Source: Pseudonocardia acidicola
GTDB lineage: Bacteria; Actinomycetota; Actinomycetes; Mycobacteriales; Pseudonocardiaceae
Length of the DNA stretch: 64,000 bases
Assembly: GCF_012911935.1 (NCBI RefSeq)
Contig: NZ_JAAXLA010000024.1
Location: 23,758-87,757 of the forward strand
Direction of reading: 5' to 3'
The first letter of the stretch is position 1. Each line of letters begins with the position of its first letter. Both the position numbers and the translations under genes were made by a program. Under the pieces are notes generated by a model, which was not told the DNA's origin, searched no databases, and saw nothing but the letters and a program-made list of their open reading frames with translations. Shown piece after piece: positions 32,934 to 41,959 of the stretch.

Positions 32934-33425
32934 ATGACCGTGACGGAAACCCAGGTGACCTGGCTGACCCAGGATGCCTACGACCGGCTCAAGCACGAAC
33001 TGGATGAGCTGATCGCGAACCGCCCCGTCATCGCCGCTGAGATCAACGCCCGTCGCGAGGAAGGCGACCTCAAGGAGAACGGCGGCTATCACGCCGCTCG
33101 CGAGGAGCAGGGCCAGCAGGAGGCCCGGATCCGGCAGCTCCAGGAGCTGCTGCGCACCGCTCAGGTGGGCACCGCTCCCACCGACTCCGACGTCGCCGCC
33201 CCCGGGATGGTGCTGACGATCCGCTACGACGACGATGACACGGAGCAGGTGCTGCTGGGCTCGCGTGAAGAGGGCAGCCACGGCGATCTGCAGGTCATCT
33301 CGCCGAACTCCCCGCTCGGCGCCGCGCTGGTCGGCGCCCGGGTGGGCGAGACCCGCGAGTACCAGCTGCCCGACGGCGGCAACATGAAGGTCACCCTCGT
33401 CTCGGCCGAGCCCTTCACCGGCTGA
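32934..33425 (+). CDS. greA: Transcription elongation factor GreA
   Basis: A 163-residue cleavage factor that rescues backtracked RNA polymerase. The N-terminal coiled coil has the acidic tip [20 protein letters not shown] with the catalytic DLKEN, and the C-terminal FKBP-like domain ends [20 protein letters not shown]. It is of usual length. An ideal GGAGGAGTG sequence precedes the ATG. It ends 18 bases from the convergent ilvA. Confidence 0.96.
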   Translation: MTVTETQVTWLTQDAYDRLKHELDELIANRPVIAAEINARREEGDLKENGGYHAAREEQGQQEARIRQLQELLRTAQVGTAPTDSDVAAPGMVLTIRYDDDDTEQVLLGSREEGSHGDLQVISPNSPLGAALVGARVGETREYQLPDGGNMKVTLVSAEPFTG

Positions 33426-33443
33426 CCCGGACGCCGACCCTCG

Positions 33444-34700
33444 TCACAGCGGCGCGCCGGCCACGTCGAACACGGCGTGACCGGCCGCCCGCAGGGCCTC
33501 GACCACCTCGGCACAGTGCTCGGGCCCCCGGCTCTCCATGCTCAGGGCGACGTCCACATCGCCCAGCCGCAGCGCGCCGGAGATCCGGGAGTGCTCGACA
33601 TCGAGGACGTTGGCGCCCAACGCCCCGATGAGCCCGAGCAGCTCGGCGAGGGCACCCGGGCGGTCGCCGACCCGCACCCGCAACGAGAGGTAGCGCGACG
33701 CCACCGCCATGCCGTGCTGGATGACGTGCAGCAGAACCAGCGGGTCGACATTGCCGCCGGAGAGCACGGCCACGGCGGGGGTCTCGAACCGGTCCGGCTG
33801 CGCCAGCAGCGCGGCCACGCCGGCCACGCCGGCCGGCTCGACGAGCAGCTTGGCGCGTTCCAGGCAGTGCAGCAGCGCCTGGGACATGGCGTCGTCGTCG
33901 ACCGTGACGAACTCGTCGACCAGGGCGGCGACCTGCGGGTAGGTGATGTCGCCCGGGCGGGCGACGGCGATCCCGTCGGCGATCGTGCGCATCGACTGCA
34001 GCGACCGCGGCTCGCCCGCCGCCAGGGAGGCCGGCCAGGCCGCCGCTCCCTCGGCCTGCACTCCCACCACGCGCGCGTCGGGCCGCAGCGCTCTCACCGC
34101 GGCGGCGATTCCGCCCACCAGCCCGCCGCCCCCGGTCGGGACCAGCACGGTGCGCACGCCGGGAACCTGCTCGAGGATCTCCAGCCCGACCGTGCCCTGC
34201 CCGGCGATGACGTCCGGGTGGTCGAACGGGTGCACCAGCACCGCACCGGCGCGCTCGGCGAACTCGGTCGCCGCCGCGATGCCGCCCTCGATCGTCTCGC
34301 CGACCAGGTGCACGGTGGCGCCGTAGCCGCGGGTGGCGTCGACCTTGGGCAGCGCGGCCTGCTCGGGCATGAACACGGTCGCCTCGATGCCCAGCAACCG
34401 GGCGGCCAGCGCGACACCCTGCGCGTGGTTGCCCGCGCTCGCCGCGACCACGCCGCGAGCCCGTTCGTCCGCGCTCAACCGCTGCATCCGGGTGTACGCG
34501 CCGCGGATCTTGAACGAGCCGGTGCGCTGGAGGTTCTCGCACTTCAGCCACACCGGCCCGGCCGCCAGCTCGCTCAGCGCCCGGGACCGGGTCGCCGGGG
34601 TGGCCCGGATGACGTCGGTGAGCACCTCCCGGGCGGCCTGAACATCCGCCAAACCGACCGGCGCAACGGGACGATCGGCACCTGCCGGTTCCGCGAGCAT
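33444..34700 (-). CDS. ilvA: Threonine ammonia-lyase
   Basis: A 418-residue PLP enzyme that turns threonine into 2-oxobutanoate, the first step to isoleucine. The PLP lysine is Lys64 in TGSFKIRGAY; the glycine loop is PTGGGGLVGGIA, and the Asn for PLP is in SAGNHAQG. The C-terminal 80 residues are an ACT domain (VGDRPGALAELLGLIGALGA), which in short-form enzymes allows feedback regulation. It is shorter than E. coli IlvA and closer to the single-ACT type. A GGGAGG site precedes the ATG. Confidence 0.92.
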   Translation of the reverse strand: MLAEPAGADRPVAPVGLADVQAAREVLTDVIRATPATRSRALSELAAGPVWLKCENLQRTGSFKIRGAYTRMQRLSADERARGVVAASAGNHAQGVALAARLLGIEATVFMPEQAALPKVDATRGYGATVHLVGETIEGGIAAATEFAERAGAVLVHPFDHPDVIAGQGTVGLEILEQVPGVRTVLVPTGGGGLVGGIAAAVRALRPDARVVGVQAEGAAAWPASLAAGEPRSLQSMRTIADGIAVARPGDITYPQVAALVDEFVTVDDDAMSQALLHCLERAKLLVEPAGVAGVAALLAQPDRFETPAVAVLSGGNVDPLVLLHVIQHGMAVASRYLSLRVRVGDRPGALAELLGLIGALGANVLDVEHSRISGALRLGDVDVALSMESRGPEHCAEVVEALRAAGHAVFDVAGAPL

Positions 34701-34767
34701 TCCGGCATCCTCCCATCGGCACCGGTAATCTCGGTGTGGGCCGATTCGGTTCCCGGGGGAGGTTTCG

Positions 34768-34998
34768 ATGACGCGGCTGCGGGCGATCGTCCCGCTGCTG
34801 GCCGCCGCCGCACTCGCGGTGATCGCGGTCCTGACGGTGCGCGAGGCCGGGTGCGACAACCCCGGCCGGTACGAACTGCGCGCCGACGGGTACGAGCTGG
34901 TCGGCGGGTGTATCGCACCAGGCGACATCGTGCTTCCCGAGCCGCCCGCGAAATCCCCGGTCATCACCCCCACCCCTGGCTTCCCGGCCCGCAGCTGA
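34768..34998 (+). CDS. Small exported or anchored protein
   Basis: A 76-residue protein. The N-terminal hydrophobic segment (IVPLLAAAALAVIAVLTV) acts as signal or anchor. The outside part is about 45 residues with two cysteines (EAGCDNPG and GGCIAPGD), likely a disulfide, and a Pro-rich tail. A strong GGGGGAGG ribosome site lies seven bases before the ATG. It is divergent from ilvA and convergent with metB. No family recognised. Confidence 0.72.
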   Translation: MTRLRAIVPLLAAAALAVIAVLTVREAGCDNPGRYELRADGYELVGGCIAPGDIVLPEPPAKSPVITPTPGFPARS

Positions 34999-35008
34999 CG
35001 CTGCGCCG

Positions 35009-36160
35009 TCAGCCTGCGGCAGCGTCCAGGGCCTGGCGCAGGTCGGCCATGAGGTCGTCGACGTCCTCGATCCCGACCGACAGCCGCACCAGCGAGTCCG
35101 GCACCTCCAGCGCCGACCCGGCGACCGAGGCGTGCGTCATCTGCCCGGGGTGCTCGATGAGCGACTCCACTCCGCCCAGGGACTCGGCGAGGGTGAAGAT
35201 CTTCGTGCCGGCGCACATCCGCAGCGCGGCCTCACGCCCGCCCGCGACCAGGAACGACACCATCCCGCCGAACCGGCGCATCTGCTTCGCGGCGACCTCG
35301 TGGCCGGGGTGCTCGGACAACCCCGGGTAGAGCACCCTCTCCACCCGCGGGTGCGCGGCGAGCATCTGGGCGATCAGCTCGGCGTTGTCGCAGTGCCGCT
35401 CCATCCGCACCGCGAGCGTCTTCACCCCGCGCAGGGTCAGCCACGCGTCGAACGGACCGGGCACCGCACCCGCCGCGTTCTGCAGGAAGCGCAGCTTCTC
35501 GGCGAGCTCGTCGTCGCTGGTCACGGCCATGCCACCGACGACGTCAGAGTGCCCGCCGATGTACTTCGTCGTGGAGTGCACGACGACGTCGGCGCCGAGC
35601 GCGAGCGGGGTCTGCAGGTACGGCGAGGCGAACGTGTTGTCCACGACGAGCCGCGCGCCCGCCGCGCGGGCCACCCCGGCCAGCGCCGCGATGTCGGCGA
35701 TGCCCAGCAGCGGGTTGGTCGGCGTCTCACACCAGATCACCTTGGTGCGGCCCGGCTGGATCGCGGCCCGCAGCGCGTCGACGTCGGCCAGGTCGACCGG
35801 CGTGTGGTCGACGCCCCAGCCGGCCAGCACCTTGTCGACCAGCCGGAACGTGCCGCCGTACGCGTCGTGCGGGATGACCAGGTGGTCCCCGGGCGCGAGC
35901 AGCGCGCGCAGCAGCGTGTCCGACGCGGACATGCCGGACGCGAACGCGACGGCGTGCCGGCCGCCCTCGAGAGCGGCCAGGCACTCCTGCAGGGCGGTCC
36001 GGGTCGGGTTAGCCGTCCGGGAGTACTCGTAGCCGCCACGGGTGCCGCCCACCCCGTCCTGCGCGTACGTGGACGTGGCGTGGATCGGGACGATCACCGC
36101 GCCGGTCGTGGGGTCCGGTTCCTGGCCGGCGTGGATGGCGTTCGTGGAGAAGCCGCGCAT
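35009..36160 (-). CDS. metB: Cystathionine gamma-synthase
   Basis: A 383-residue PLP enzyme of the Cys/Met metabolism family. The PLP lysine is Lys199 in HSTTKYIGGH, and the family has YEYSRTANPTR and ETPTNPLLGIADI as here. Near the C-terminus, FTLAESLGGVESLIEHP is typical. It follows cbs on the same strand (69 bases) and so probably forms a transsulfuration unit. MetB, cystathionine gamma-lyase and homocysteine-forming enzymes are hard to tell apart by sequence; the mycobacterial orthologue in this position is Rv1079 (MetB). An upstream GTG would add three residues. Confidence 0.9.
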   Translation of the reverse strand: MRGFSTNAIHAGQEPDPTTGAVIVPIHATSTYAQDGVGGTRGGYEYSRTANPTRTALQECLAALEGGRHAVAFASGMSASDTLLRALLAPGDHLVIPHDAYGGTFRLVDKVLAGWGVDHTPVDLADVDALRAAIQPGRTKVIWCETPTNPLLGIADIAALAGVARAAGARLVVDNTFASPYLQTPLALGADVVVHSTTKYIGGHSDVVGGMAVTSDDELAEKLRFLQNAAGAVPGPFDAWLTLRGVKTLAVRMERHCDNAELIAQMLAAHPRVERVLYPGLSEHPGHEVAAKQMRRFGGMVSFLVAGGREAALRMCAGTKIFTLAESLGGVESLIEHPGQMTHASVAGSALEVPDSLVRLSVGIEDVDDLMADLRQALDAAAG

Positions 36161-36185
36161 GCGCCGCACGCTACCGTGCCGCCGA

Positions 36186-36223
36186 TGCGCGGTAAGTAGT
36201 GCTCCGGCACCACCTACCGCGCA
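36186..36223. repeat. Inverted repeat between cbs and metB
   Basis: TGCGCGGTAAGTAGTGC and GGCACCACCTACCGCGCA can pair over about 17 bases with two mismatches. It begins a few bases past the cbs stop and reaches to within about 30 bases of the metB start. It could reduce read-through from cbs into metB or act as an attenuator. Confidence 0.5.
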
Positions 36224-36229
36224 CGGGCT

Positions 36230-37609
36230 TCAGCCGTTCCCGAGGAAGGCCAGCACGTCGGAGCGCGTGACCACGCCGGCCGGCTTGCCGTCGACCAGGA
36301 CCAGCGCGGCGTCGGCCTCGGCGAACGCGGTCATCGCGCTGGCGAGCGACTCCCCCGCGCCCAGCGTCGGCAGCTTCGCGGACATGTGCTTCTCCAGCCG
36401 GTCGGTGAGCTGCGCCCGGCCGGTGAACAGCGCGTCGAGCAGGTCGCGCTCCACGACGGCGCCGGCGACCTCGGCGGCCATCACCGGCGGCTCGGCCTGC
36501 ACGACCGGCATCTGCGAGACGCCGAACTCGCGCAGGTAGTGCACCGCGTCGGCGACCGTCTCGTTCGGGTGCGCGTGCACCAGCTCCGGCAGCGACCCGT
36601 CCTTGCGCCGCAGCACGTCCCCGACCGTGGCGCCCTCCGTCGGCGGCAGGAAGCCGTAGCTGGCCATCCAGTGGTCGTTGAACACCTTGCCGAGGTAGCC
36701 GCGGCCGCCGTCGGGCAGCAGCACGACGACGACGGCGTCAGCGGCCTCCTCGGCCGGCAACGCCGCGGCGACCCGCAGCGCGGCCACCGTCGCCATCCCG
36801 CACGAGCCGCCGACCAGCAGCGCCTCCTCGCGGGCCAGCCGGCGGGTCATCTCGAACGAGTCGGCGTCCGAGACCGCGATGATCTCGTCGCAGATGTTCT
36901 TGTCGTAGGTCGTCGGCCAGAAGTCCTCGCCGACGCCCTCCACCAGGTAGGGCCGACCGCTGCCGCCGCTGTACACCGACCCTTCGGGGTCGGCGCCGAT
37001 CACCTTGACCCGGCCGTTCGAGACCTCCTTGAGGTACCGCCCGGTGCCGCTGATCGTGCCGCCGGTGCCGATCCCCGCGACGTAGTGTGTGATCCGGCCC
37101 TCGGTCTGCTCCCAGATCTCAGGTCCGGTCGACGCGTAGTGCGACGCCGGGTTCTCCGGGTTGGCGTACTGGTTGGGCTTCCAGGCGCCGTCGATCTCCC
37201 GCACCAACCGGTCCGAGGTCTGGTAGTAGGAGTCCGGGTGCTCCGGGGCGACCGCGGTCGGGCAGACCACCACCTCCGCGCCGTAGGCCTTCAGCACGTT
37301 CCGCTTGTCCTCACCCACCTTGTCCGGGCAGACGAACACGCACCTGTAGCCCTTGCGCTGGGCCACCATCGCCAGCCCCACACCGGTGTTGCCGGAGGTC
37401 GGTTCCACGATCGTCCCGCCCGGCCGCAGCTCGCCCGAGCGCTCCGCGGCCTCGATCATCCGCAGCGCGATCCGGTCCTTCACGCTGCCGCCCGGGTTGA
37501 GGTACTCGACCTTCGCCAACACCGGCGCGGTGATACCGGCGGCGACCGAACCGAGCCGCACGAGCGGGGTGTTCCCGACCAGGTCGGCGATGTGCTCGAC
37601 GTAGCGCAT
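36230..37609 (-). CDS. cbs: Cystathionine beta-synthase
   Basis: A 459-residue PLP enzyme that condenses serine and homocysteine to cystathionine. The PLP lysine is Lys44 in NPGGSVKDRIA; the substrate loop EPTSGNTGVGLAM and phosphate loop GTGGTISGTGRYL follow. A pair of CBS domains occupies about residues 335-459 (GVSQMPVVQAEPP, then LVLVDGKPAGVVTRSDVLAF), where adenosyl ligands regulate relatives. There is no heme-binding N-terminus, as in other bacterial enzymes. The orthologue is Rv1077. Confidence 0.94.
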   Translation of the reverse strand: MRYVEHIADLVGNTPLVRLGSVAAGITAPVLAKVEYLNPGGSVKDRIALRMIEAAERSGELRPGGTIVEPTSGNTGVGLAMVAQRKGYRCVFVCPDKVGEDKRNVLKAYGAEVVVCPTAVAPEHPDSYYQTSDRLVREIDGAWKPNQYANPENPASHYASTGPEIWEQTEGRITHYVAGIGTGGTISGTGRYLKEVSNGRVKVIGADPEGSVYSGGSGRPYLVEGVGEDFWPTTYDKNICDEIIAVSDADSFEMTRRLAREEALLVGGSCGMATVAALRVAAALPAEEAADAVVVVLLPDGGRGYLGKVFNDHWMASYGFLPPTEGATVGDVLRRKDGSLPELVHAHPNETVADAVHYLREFGVSQMPVVQAEPPVMAAEVAGAVVERDLLDALFTGRAQLTDRLEKHMSAKLPTLGAGESLASAMTAFAEADAALVLVDGKPAGVVTRSDVLAFLGNG

Positions 37610-37646
37610 GGCGTCATCGTCGCACCCCACCGTTGGGCGGCCCCGC

Positions 37647-40600
37647 TCAGCAGGGTGCGGTGTACGGCGTCTCCGGCAGGAAATGCGCCCACTCGGTGGG
37701 GGTGATCGGGTCCCCCGCGGTCGCGCACACCCAGCGCGCGGCGGCCTCCGGATCGGTCAGCCACAGCCGGACGTCGTGGTCGGCGCCCGCGGCGGCGATC
37801 TGCTGCCCGTCCGGGCTGACCCCGACCGTCCACACCGTGTTGCGGAAGCCGCCGGTGAGGGTGGCGAACGTTTCCGGCCGGGCCGGGTCCGCGACGTCCC
37901 ACAGCCAGACCGTCCCGTCGCCGGCCGCGGCCGTGAGCAGCCGGCCGTCGGGGGTGTAGTCCAGTCCGAGCACCGTGTTGTTCGGGCCGGTCAGCGGGGC
38001 ACCGACGGGCGCGGGCCGGTCCGGGTCCGCCAGGTCCCACAGCCGCACCGTCTTGTCCGCGGACCCGGTGGCGAGATACCGGCCGTCCGGACTGAACGCG
38101 ACGGAGTAGGCGTAGCGCGTACCCGTCAGTGGGGCGCCGAGCGGCCGGGGCCGGCCCGGGTCGGTGATGTCCCAGAGCCGCACCGTCTTGTCCGCCGAGG
38201 CCGCGGCCAGGAGCCGGCCGTTCGGGCTGAACGCGGTCGCGAAGACGTAACTCGCCGGCCCGTCGAGGGTGCTCAGCAGCGCCGGGTGTCGCGGGTCGGC
38301 CATGTCGAACAACCGGACCCGCTGGTCGTCGGAGCCGACGGCCAGCACCCGCCCGTCCGGGCTGAACGTGGTGACCTCCACGAGGGCGTTGCCCGCCACG
38401 AGCGGCCGCGGCAGCCGCACCGGGGCCGCGGGGTCGGAGACGTCCCAGACCTGGACCGTGCCGTCCGTCGCGCCGGACACGATCGTGCGCCGGTCCGGGC
38501 TCAGCGCCACATTGCCGGAGAGCCCGGCGGCCTGCGGCGGGGCTGCGAGCGGCGGGGTCAGCGGGACCGGCGCCGTGCGCGTGCGGACATCCCACAGGCG
38601 CGCGGTCCTCGAGGTGCCGCCGACCCCGACCGCCAGCGACCGGCCGTCCTTCGACCAGTTCAGGGCGAAGACGGTGTCGGTGGGGTCGGTGATCACCGCG
38701 TCGCCGCCGGTCCACAGCAGCGTGGTGCCGTCCCCGCCGACCGTGACCAGCCGGCCCCCGACGAACGCGGCCTGGGTCACCGGGCCCGGGTGCGGCCGGG
38801 TGCTCGGCGGGGCGCCGGTGGTGAGGTCCCAGGTCCAGGCCTGGTTGTCCGAGGCGGCTGCGGCCAGCCGGGTGCCGTCGGCGCTGATCGCGAGTCCGTT
38901 GATCTGGGCGGTGGGCCCGGTCAGCGGGGAGCCCGCGGGCCGCGGCGCCGCCGGGGCGGACACGTCCCACAGCTGCACGGTGCGGTTCAGGCCGGCGGCG
39001 GCCAGCCGCCGCCCGTCCGGGGTGAACGCGACGGCGTAGACCGCACGGCTGCCGACGATCAGCGGTCTCCCGACCAGGGACGGGGCCGCCGGGGCGCTGA
39101 GGTTCCACAGCCGCACGCCGCCATCGGCGTACCCGGCGGCCAGCAGCGCACCGGTGGGGGCGAACGTGATCGCGCGGACCGCGCCGGACCCGGCCGGGGT
39201 CGGGGCACCGGCCGGCACCGGACGCGCCACGTCGGTCACGTCCCAGCGGTACACGCCGCCGTCGTCGCTGCCCGCGGCGAGCACGCGGCCGTCCGGGGAG
39301 AAGGCCACCGCATACACGGTGCCGCCCGGACCGGTCAGCGGACCGCCCAGCGCAACCGGTGCCGCCGGGTCGGCGATGTCCCAGAGCCGGACGGTGTGGT
39401 CGACCCCGCCGGTGGCGGCGGTGCGTCCGTCCGGGCTGATCGCCAGGCCGTACACCGCGCCCTGGTGGCCGGTCGGGACCGGCGCGCCGAGCGGGACCGG
39501 CCGTCGCGGGTCGGCGATGCTCCAGCGGCGCAGGACGGTGTCGGTCTCGTCGGCGCCGACGGTCACCATCGTGGCGGCGTCCGGGGTGAAGGCGACGGTC
39601 TGCGCGGTGCCGCTCGGCGCCAGGATCCGGGTGGCCGAGGCGAACGTGGTCGAGTCGAGCAGGCTGGACCGGGCCCCGGCGGTCGGGGAGATTCGGTAGG
39701 CGGCCAGCGCGAGCTGCATGGCCAGCGACGGGTCGCTGGCCCGGAGCCGGTCGGCTTCGATGGCCAGCTGCCGGGAGGTGGCCATGTCACGCTGCCGGTC
39801 GGCGGCGGCCCGCTCGCCGAACGCGAACCCGGCCAGGGCCCCGACCAGCAGCACCAGCACGGCGAGGACACCGACCGCGGCGCGCAACCGGCGGGTCTGC
39901 CGGCGCTGCGCGGACTGTTCCTCGGCGTGCTGCTGCCGGCTCGCGTCGAGGAAGCTCAGCTCGGCCGGCAGCAGCTTGCCCCGATTCCGATCCGAGGTGG
40001 CCCACTCGGTCATCGCCGCGAGCTGCCGGCCGCGCAGCAGCGCGCCGCTGTCCCGGCCTGCGTCGCGCCAGGCCCGGGCGGCCTCGGTGAGCCTGCTGCG
40101 CACCGCACGGCTGTCCCGGTCCTCCTGCAGCCAGGCGCCCAGTCGTGGCCAGGCCGACAGCAGCACCTCGTGCGCGATCTCGACCGTGGTCGCGTCGACG
40201 GTCAGCAACCGGGCTGCGACGAACCGGTCGACGATGTCGACGATCTGGGCCGCCTGCGCCGCTCCGGCGCCGTCCAGCAGGTCCGTGCGGGTGGCCCGGC
40301 GGCGGGTGTCGCCGGCGTCGGGGGTGAGCCGGACCAGCCGCAGCAGGATGCACCGGGTCAACTGTTGCCGTGCCGGGCTCAGCCCGGAGAAGACGTCCTC
40401 GGCGATGCTCGCGGCCGCGCCGCGGATCCCGCCGCTCTCCCGGTAGTCGGCGACGGTGAGCTCGCCGTGCCGGGCCCGGGCCCAGGCCACCGCCAGCGCA
40501 TGCGACAGCAGCGGCAGCGCCCCGGCCGTGTGCGCCGCGCCCGTCGAGGCGGCGCCCTGATCCGGCCGCAGTTCGCTGAGCAGCAGTTCGACGAGGCCCT

Positions 40601-41555
40601 CGGCCACCCGGAATCCCGCCTGGGCGGCCGGCGCGACGATCGCCGCCCGCAGTTCCTCCTCGGTCATCGGGTCCACCGACACCTGCGGCCCGGCCAGCGG
40701 GCTCAGCCACTGCCCGTGCCCCATCGCCTGGACGACGAAGTCCGAGCGCAGGCCGAGCACGACGAGCAGTCGCGGCCGGGCGGCGTCGGCGCCCGGTTCG
40801 ACGGCCCGGGCCACCGCGGAGAGGAAGGCGGCCCGCGCCGCCTCGCCGACGCCGGTGCCGAACAGCTCCTCGAACTGGTCGATCACCAGGACCGCGCGAT
40901 CCGGGGTGTCGGGGCCGGGGACGGCGGCCAGGTGCTCGACGAGCCGGGCCGTCGGATCGCTGCCCGGGGTGAACGTCCGGACCGGCCAGTCCTGCGACCC
41001 CGGCACTTCCAGCTCGCCGCGGCGCAGTGCCGGGATCAGCCCGGCCCGCAGCAGCGAGGTCTTCCCCGCGCCGGACGGCCCGACGAGGGTCAGCACGCCG
41101 CCGTCGTCGACCAGCGCCGCCAGCCGCTGCAGCAGCGTCGTGACCAACCGCTCCCGGCCGTGGAACCAGGCGGCGTCCTCGGGCCGGTAGGGGGCCAGTC
41201 CGCGGTACGGGTCGACACCGGCCGGGCGCCGGGCGACGTCGCCGGCTCGCTGCAGCGCGCGCCGCCACTCCTCGCGCGCGGCCGGATCGGCCACGCCGCA
41301 CGCCTGCACGATGTGGTCGAGCCGCTCGGCCGAGGGCAGCGACCGGCCCTGCATGTAGTCCCGGATGGTGGTGAACGGAAGGCCCAACGGCGTCCCGTAG
41401 CGCGCGGTGCCGCGGGCGATGGCGCGGTAGCTGAGCCCCGACCGGTCCTTGAGCATCGTCAGCTCGACGGCCAGTCCGGCACGGTCCTGGACCCGGCGCG
41501 GATCGGCGTGATCCGGCCGGCCTGAATCGTTTCCGGACGGGGCTTCCTCCGGCAT
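37647..41555 (-). CDS. HTH-nSTAND-WD40 regulator with one membrane helix
   Basis: A 1302-residue signalling protein. Residues 28-105 form a helix-turn-helix of XRE type (LSYRAIARGTARYG...TTIRDYMQGRSLPS). Residues about 115-480 are an nSTAND1 ATPase: FHGRERLVTTLLQRL, P-loop GPSGAGKTSLLRAG (159-172) and Walker B VLVIDQFEELF (222-232), then the sensor LGLRSDF. A charged coiled coil leads to one membrane helix (about 557-580, VGVLAVLVLLVGALAGFAFG). The last 680 residues hold about fourteen WD40 repeats (HTVRLWDIADP-like), enough for two seven-bladed propellers, and a cap with CATAG..ITPTEWAHFLPE. STAND proteins are ligand-triggered switches; the ligand and output are unknown. Start supported by GAGGAG. 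Confidence 0.88.
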   Translation of the reverse strand: MPEEAPSGNDSGRPDHADPRRVQDRAGLAVELTMLKDRSGLSYRAIARGTARYGTPLGLPFTTIRDYMQGRSLPSAERLDHIVQACGVADPAAREEWRRALQRAGDVARRPAGVDPYRGLAPYRPEDAAWFHGRERLVTTLLQRLAALVDDGGVLTLVGPSGAGKTSLLRAGLIPALRRGELEVPGSQDWPVRTFTPGSDPTARLVEHLAAVPGPDTPDRAVLVIDQFEELFGTGVGEAARAAFLSAVARAVEPGADAARPRLLVVLGLRSDFVVQAMGHGQWLSPLAGPQVSVDPMTEEELRAAIVAPAAQAGFRVAEGLVELLLSELRPDQGAASTGAAHTAGALPLLSHALAVAWARARHGELTVADYRESGGIRGAAASIAEDVFSGLSPARQQLTRCILLRLVRLTPDAGDTRRRATRTDLLDGAGAAQAAQIVDIVDRFVAARLLTVDATTVEIAHEVLLSAWPRLGAWLQEDRDSRAVRSRLTEAARAWRDAGRDSGALLRGRQLAAMTEWATSDRNRGKLLPAELSFLDASRQQHAEEQSAQRRQTRRLRAAVGVLAVLVLLVGALAGFAFGERAAADRQRDMATSRQLAIEADRLRASDPSLAMQLALAAYRISPTAGARSSLLDSTTFASATRILAPSGTAQTVAFTPDAATMVTVGADETDTVLRRWSIADPRRPVPLGAPVPTGHQGAVYGLAISPDGRTAATGGVDHTVRLWDIADPAAPVALGGPLTGPGGTVYAVAFSPDGRVLAAGSDDGGVYRWDVTDVARPVPAGAPTPAGSGAVRAITFAPTGALLAAGYADGGVRLWNLSAPAAPSLVGRPLIVGSRAVYAVAFTPDGRRLAAAGLNRTVQLWDVSAPAAPRPAGSPLTGPTAQINGLAISADGTRLAAAASDNQAWTWDLTTGAPPSTRPHPGPVTQAAFVGGRLVTVGGDGTTLLWTGGDAVITDPTDTVFALNWSKDGRSLAVGVGGTSRTARLWDVRTRTAPVPLTPPLAAPPQAAGLSGNVALSPDRRTIVSGATDGTVQVWDVSDPAAPVRLPRPLVAGNALVEVTTFSPDGRVLAVGSDDQRVRLFDMADPRHPALLSTLDGPASYVFATAFSPNGRLLAAASADKTVRLWDITDPGRPRPLGAPLTGTRYAYSVAFSPDGRYLATGSADKTVRLWDLADPDRPAPVGAPLTGPNNTVLGLDYTPDGRLLTAAAGDGTVWLWDVADPARPETFATLTGGFRNTVWTVGVSPDGQQIAAAGADHDVRLWLTDPEAAARWVCATAGDPITPTEWAHFLPETPYTAPC

Positions 41556-41637
41556 CGGCGCTCCTCAGCGGGGTAGTTGAAGATCGAAGCTTAGAGTCGG
41601 TCGTCGACGGGGCCGAACGATCACCCCCTGTACGGAT

Positions 41638-41658
41638 CCGTACGGATCCGCCAGTTCG
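41638..41658. promoter_or_regulatory. Nested palindrome upstream of the nSTAND gene
   Basis: CGGATCCGTACGGATCCG (41641-41658) is an 18-base perfect palindrome, and it overlaps a 14-base one, GTACGGATCCGTAC (41638-41651). It lies 83 bases upstream of the nSTAND start and about 300 bases before the divergent sigma-factor gene. Such tandem half-sites are typical of an operator. The HTH of the nSTAND protein is a natural candidate to bind it, but this is inference. Confidence 0.55.
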
Positions 41659-41959
41659 GACGCCTGCACGGCCCTGAACGGTCCTCGTTCGGGCTACTGT
41701 TCGTCCACTCCGGGGCAGCGCACCGGTCGGAGGGCACACCGACCGGGTGACGGCTCGGCTCCGGGATTCCCCCGAAGATCCCTATCCCTCGACCGGCTCT
41801 CGCCCGCGGCGAGAGGCGACCTTCCTGCGGCGCCCACCACCGCCGGGCGCCGCGGGGCCCTTTGCCTTCGCCCCGGGGAGCCGGCCGGGACGGGCCCTCG
41901 CGGCCCGGCCCCGCCGGTGCGGCGATCGGTTCGACACCGCGTGCCACGACAGGGAAGGG

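Noticed and set aside
37900..39600. Possible CRISPR or tandem DNA repeats
   Set aside because: The repetition reflects the protein-level WD40 units of about 40-45 residues with varied DNA; spacing and sequence are unlike a CRISPR array. No CRISPR array was found anywhere in the window.
37608..41525. A 1305-codon open frame on the plus strand opposite the nSTAND-WD40 gene
   Set aside because: It is the antisense of a recognisable protein, is rich in Arg, Gly and Pro, and has no ribosome site. Long antisense frames are expected at this GC content.
41747..41959. A 71-codon extension at the start of the ShbA-type sigma factor
   Set aside because: It is Pro/Arg-rich without sigma-factor features and the ribosome-site-like AGGGAAGG lies just before the later GTG.
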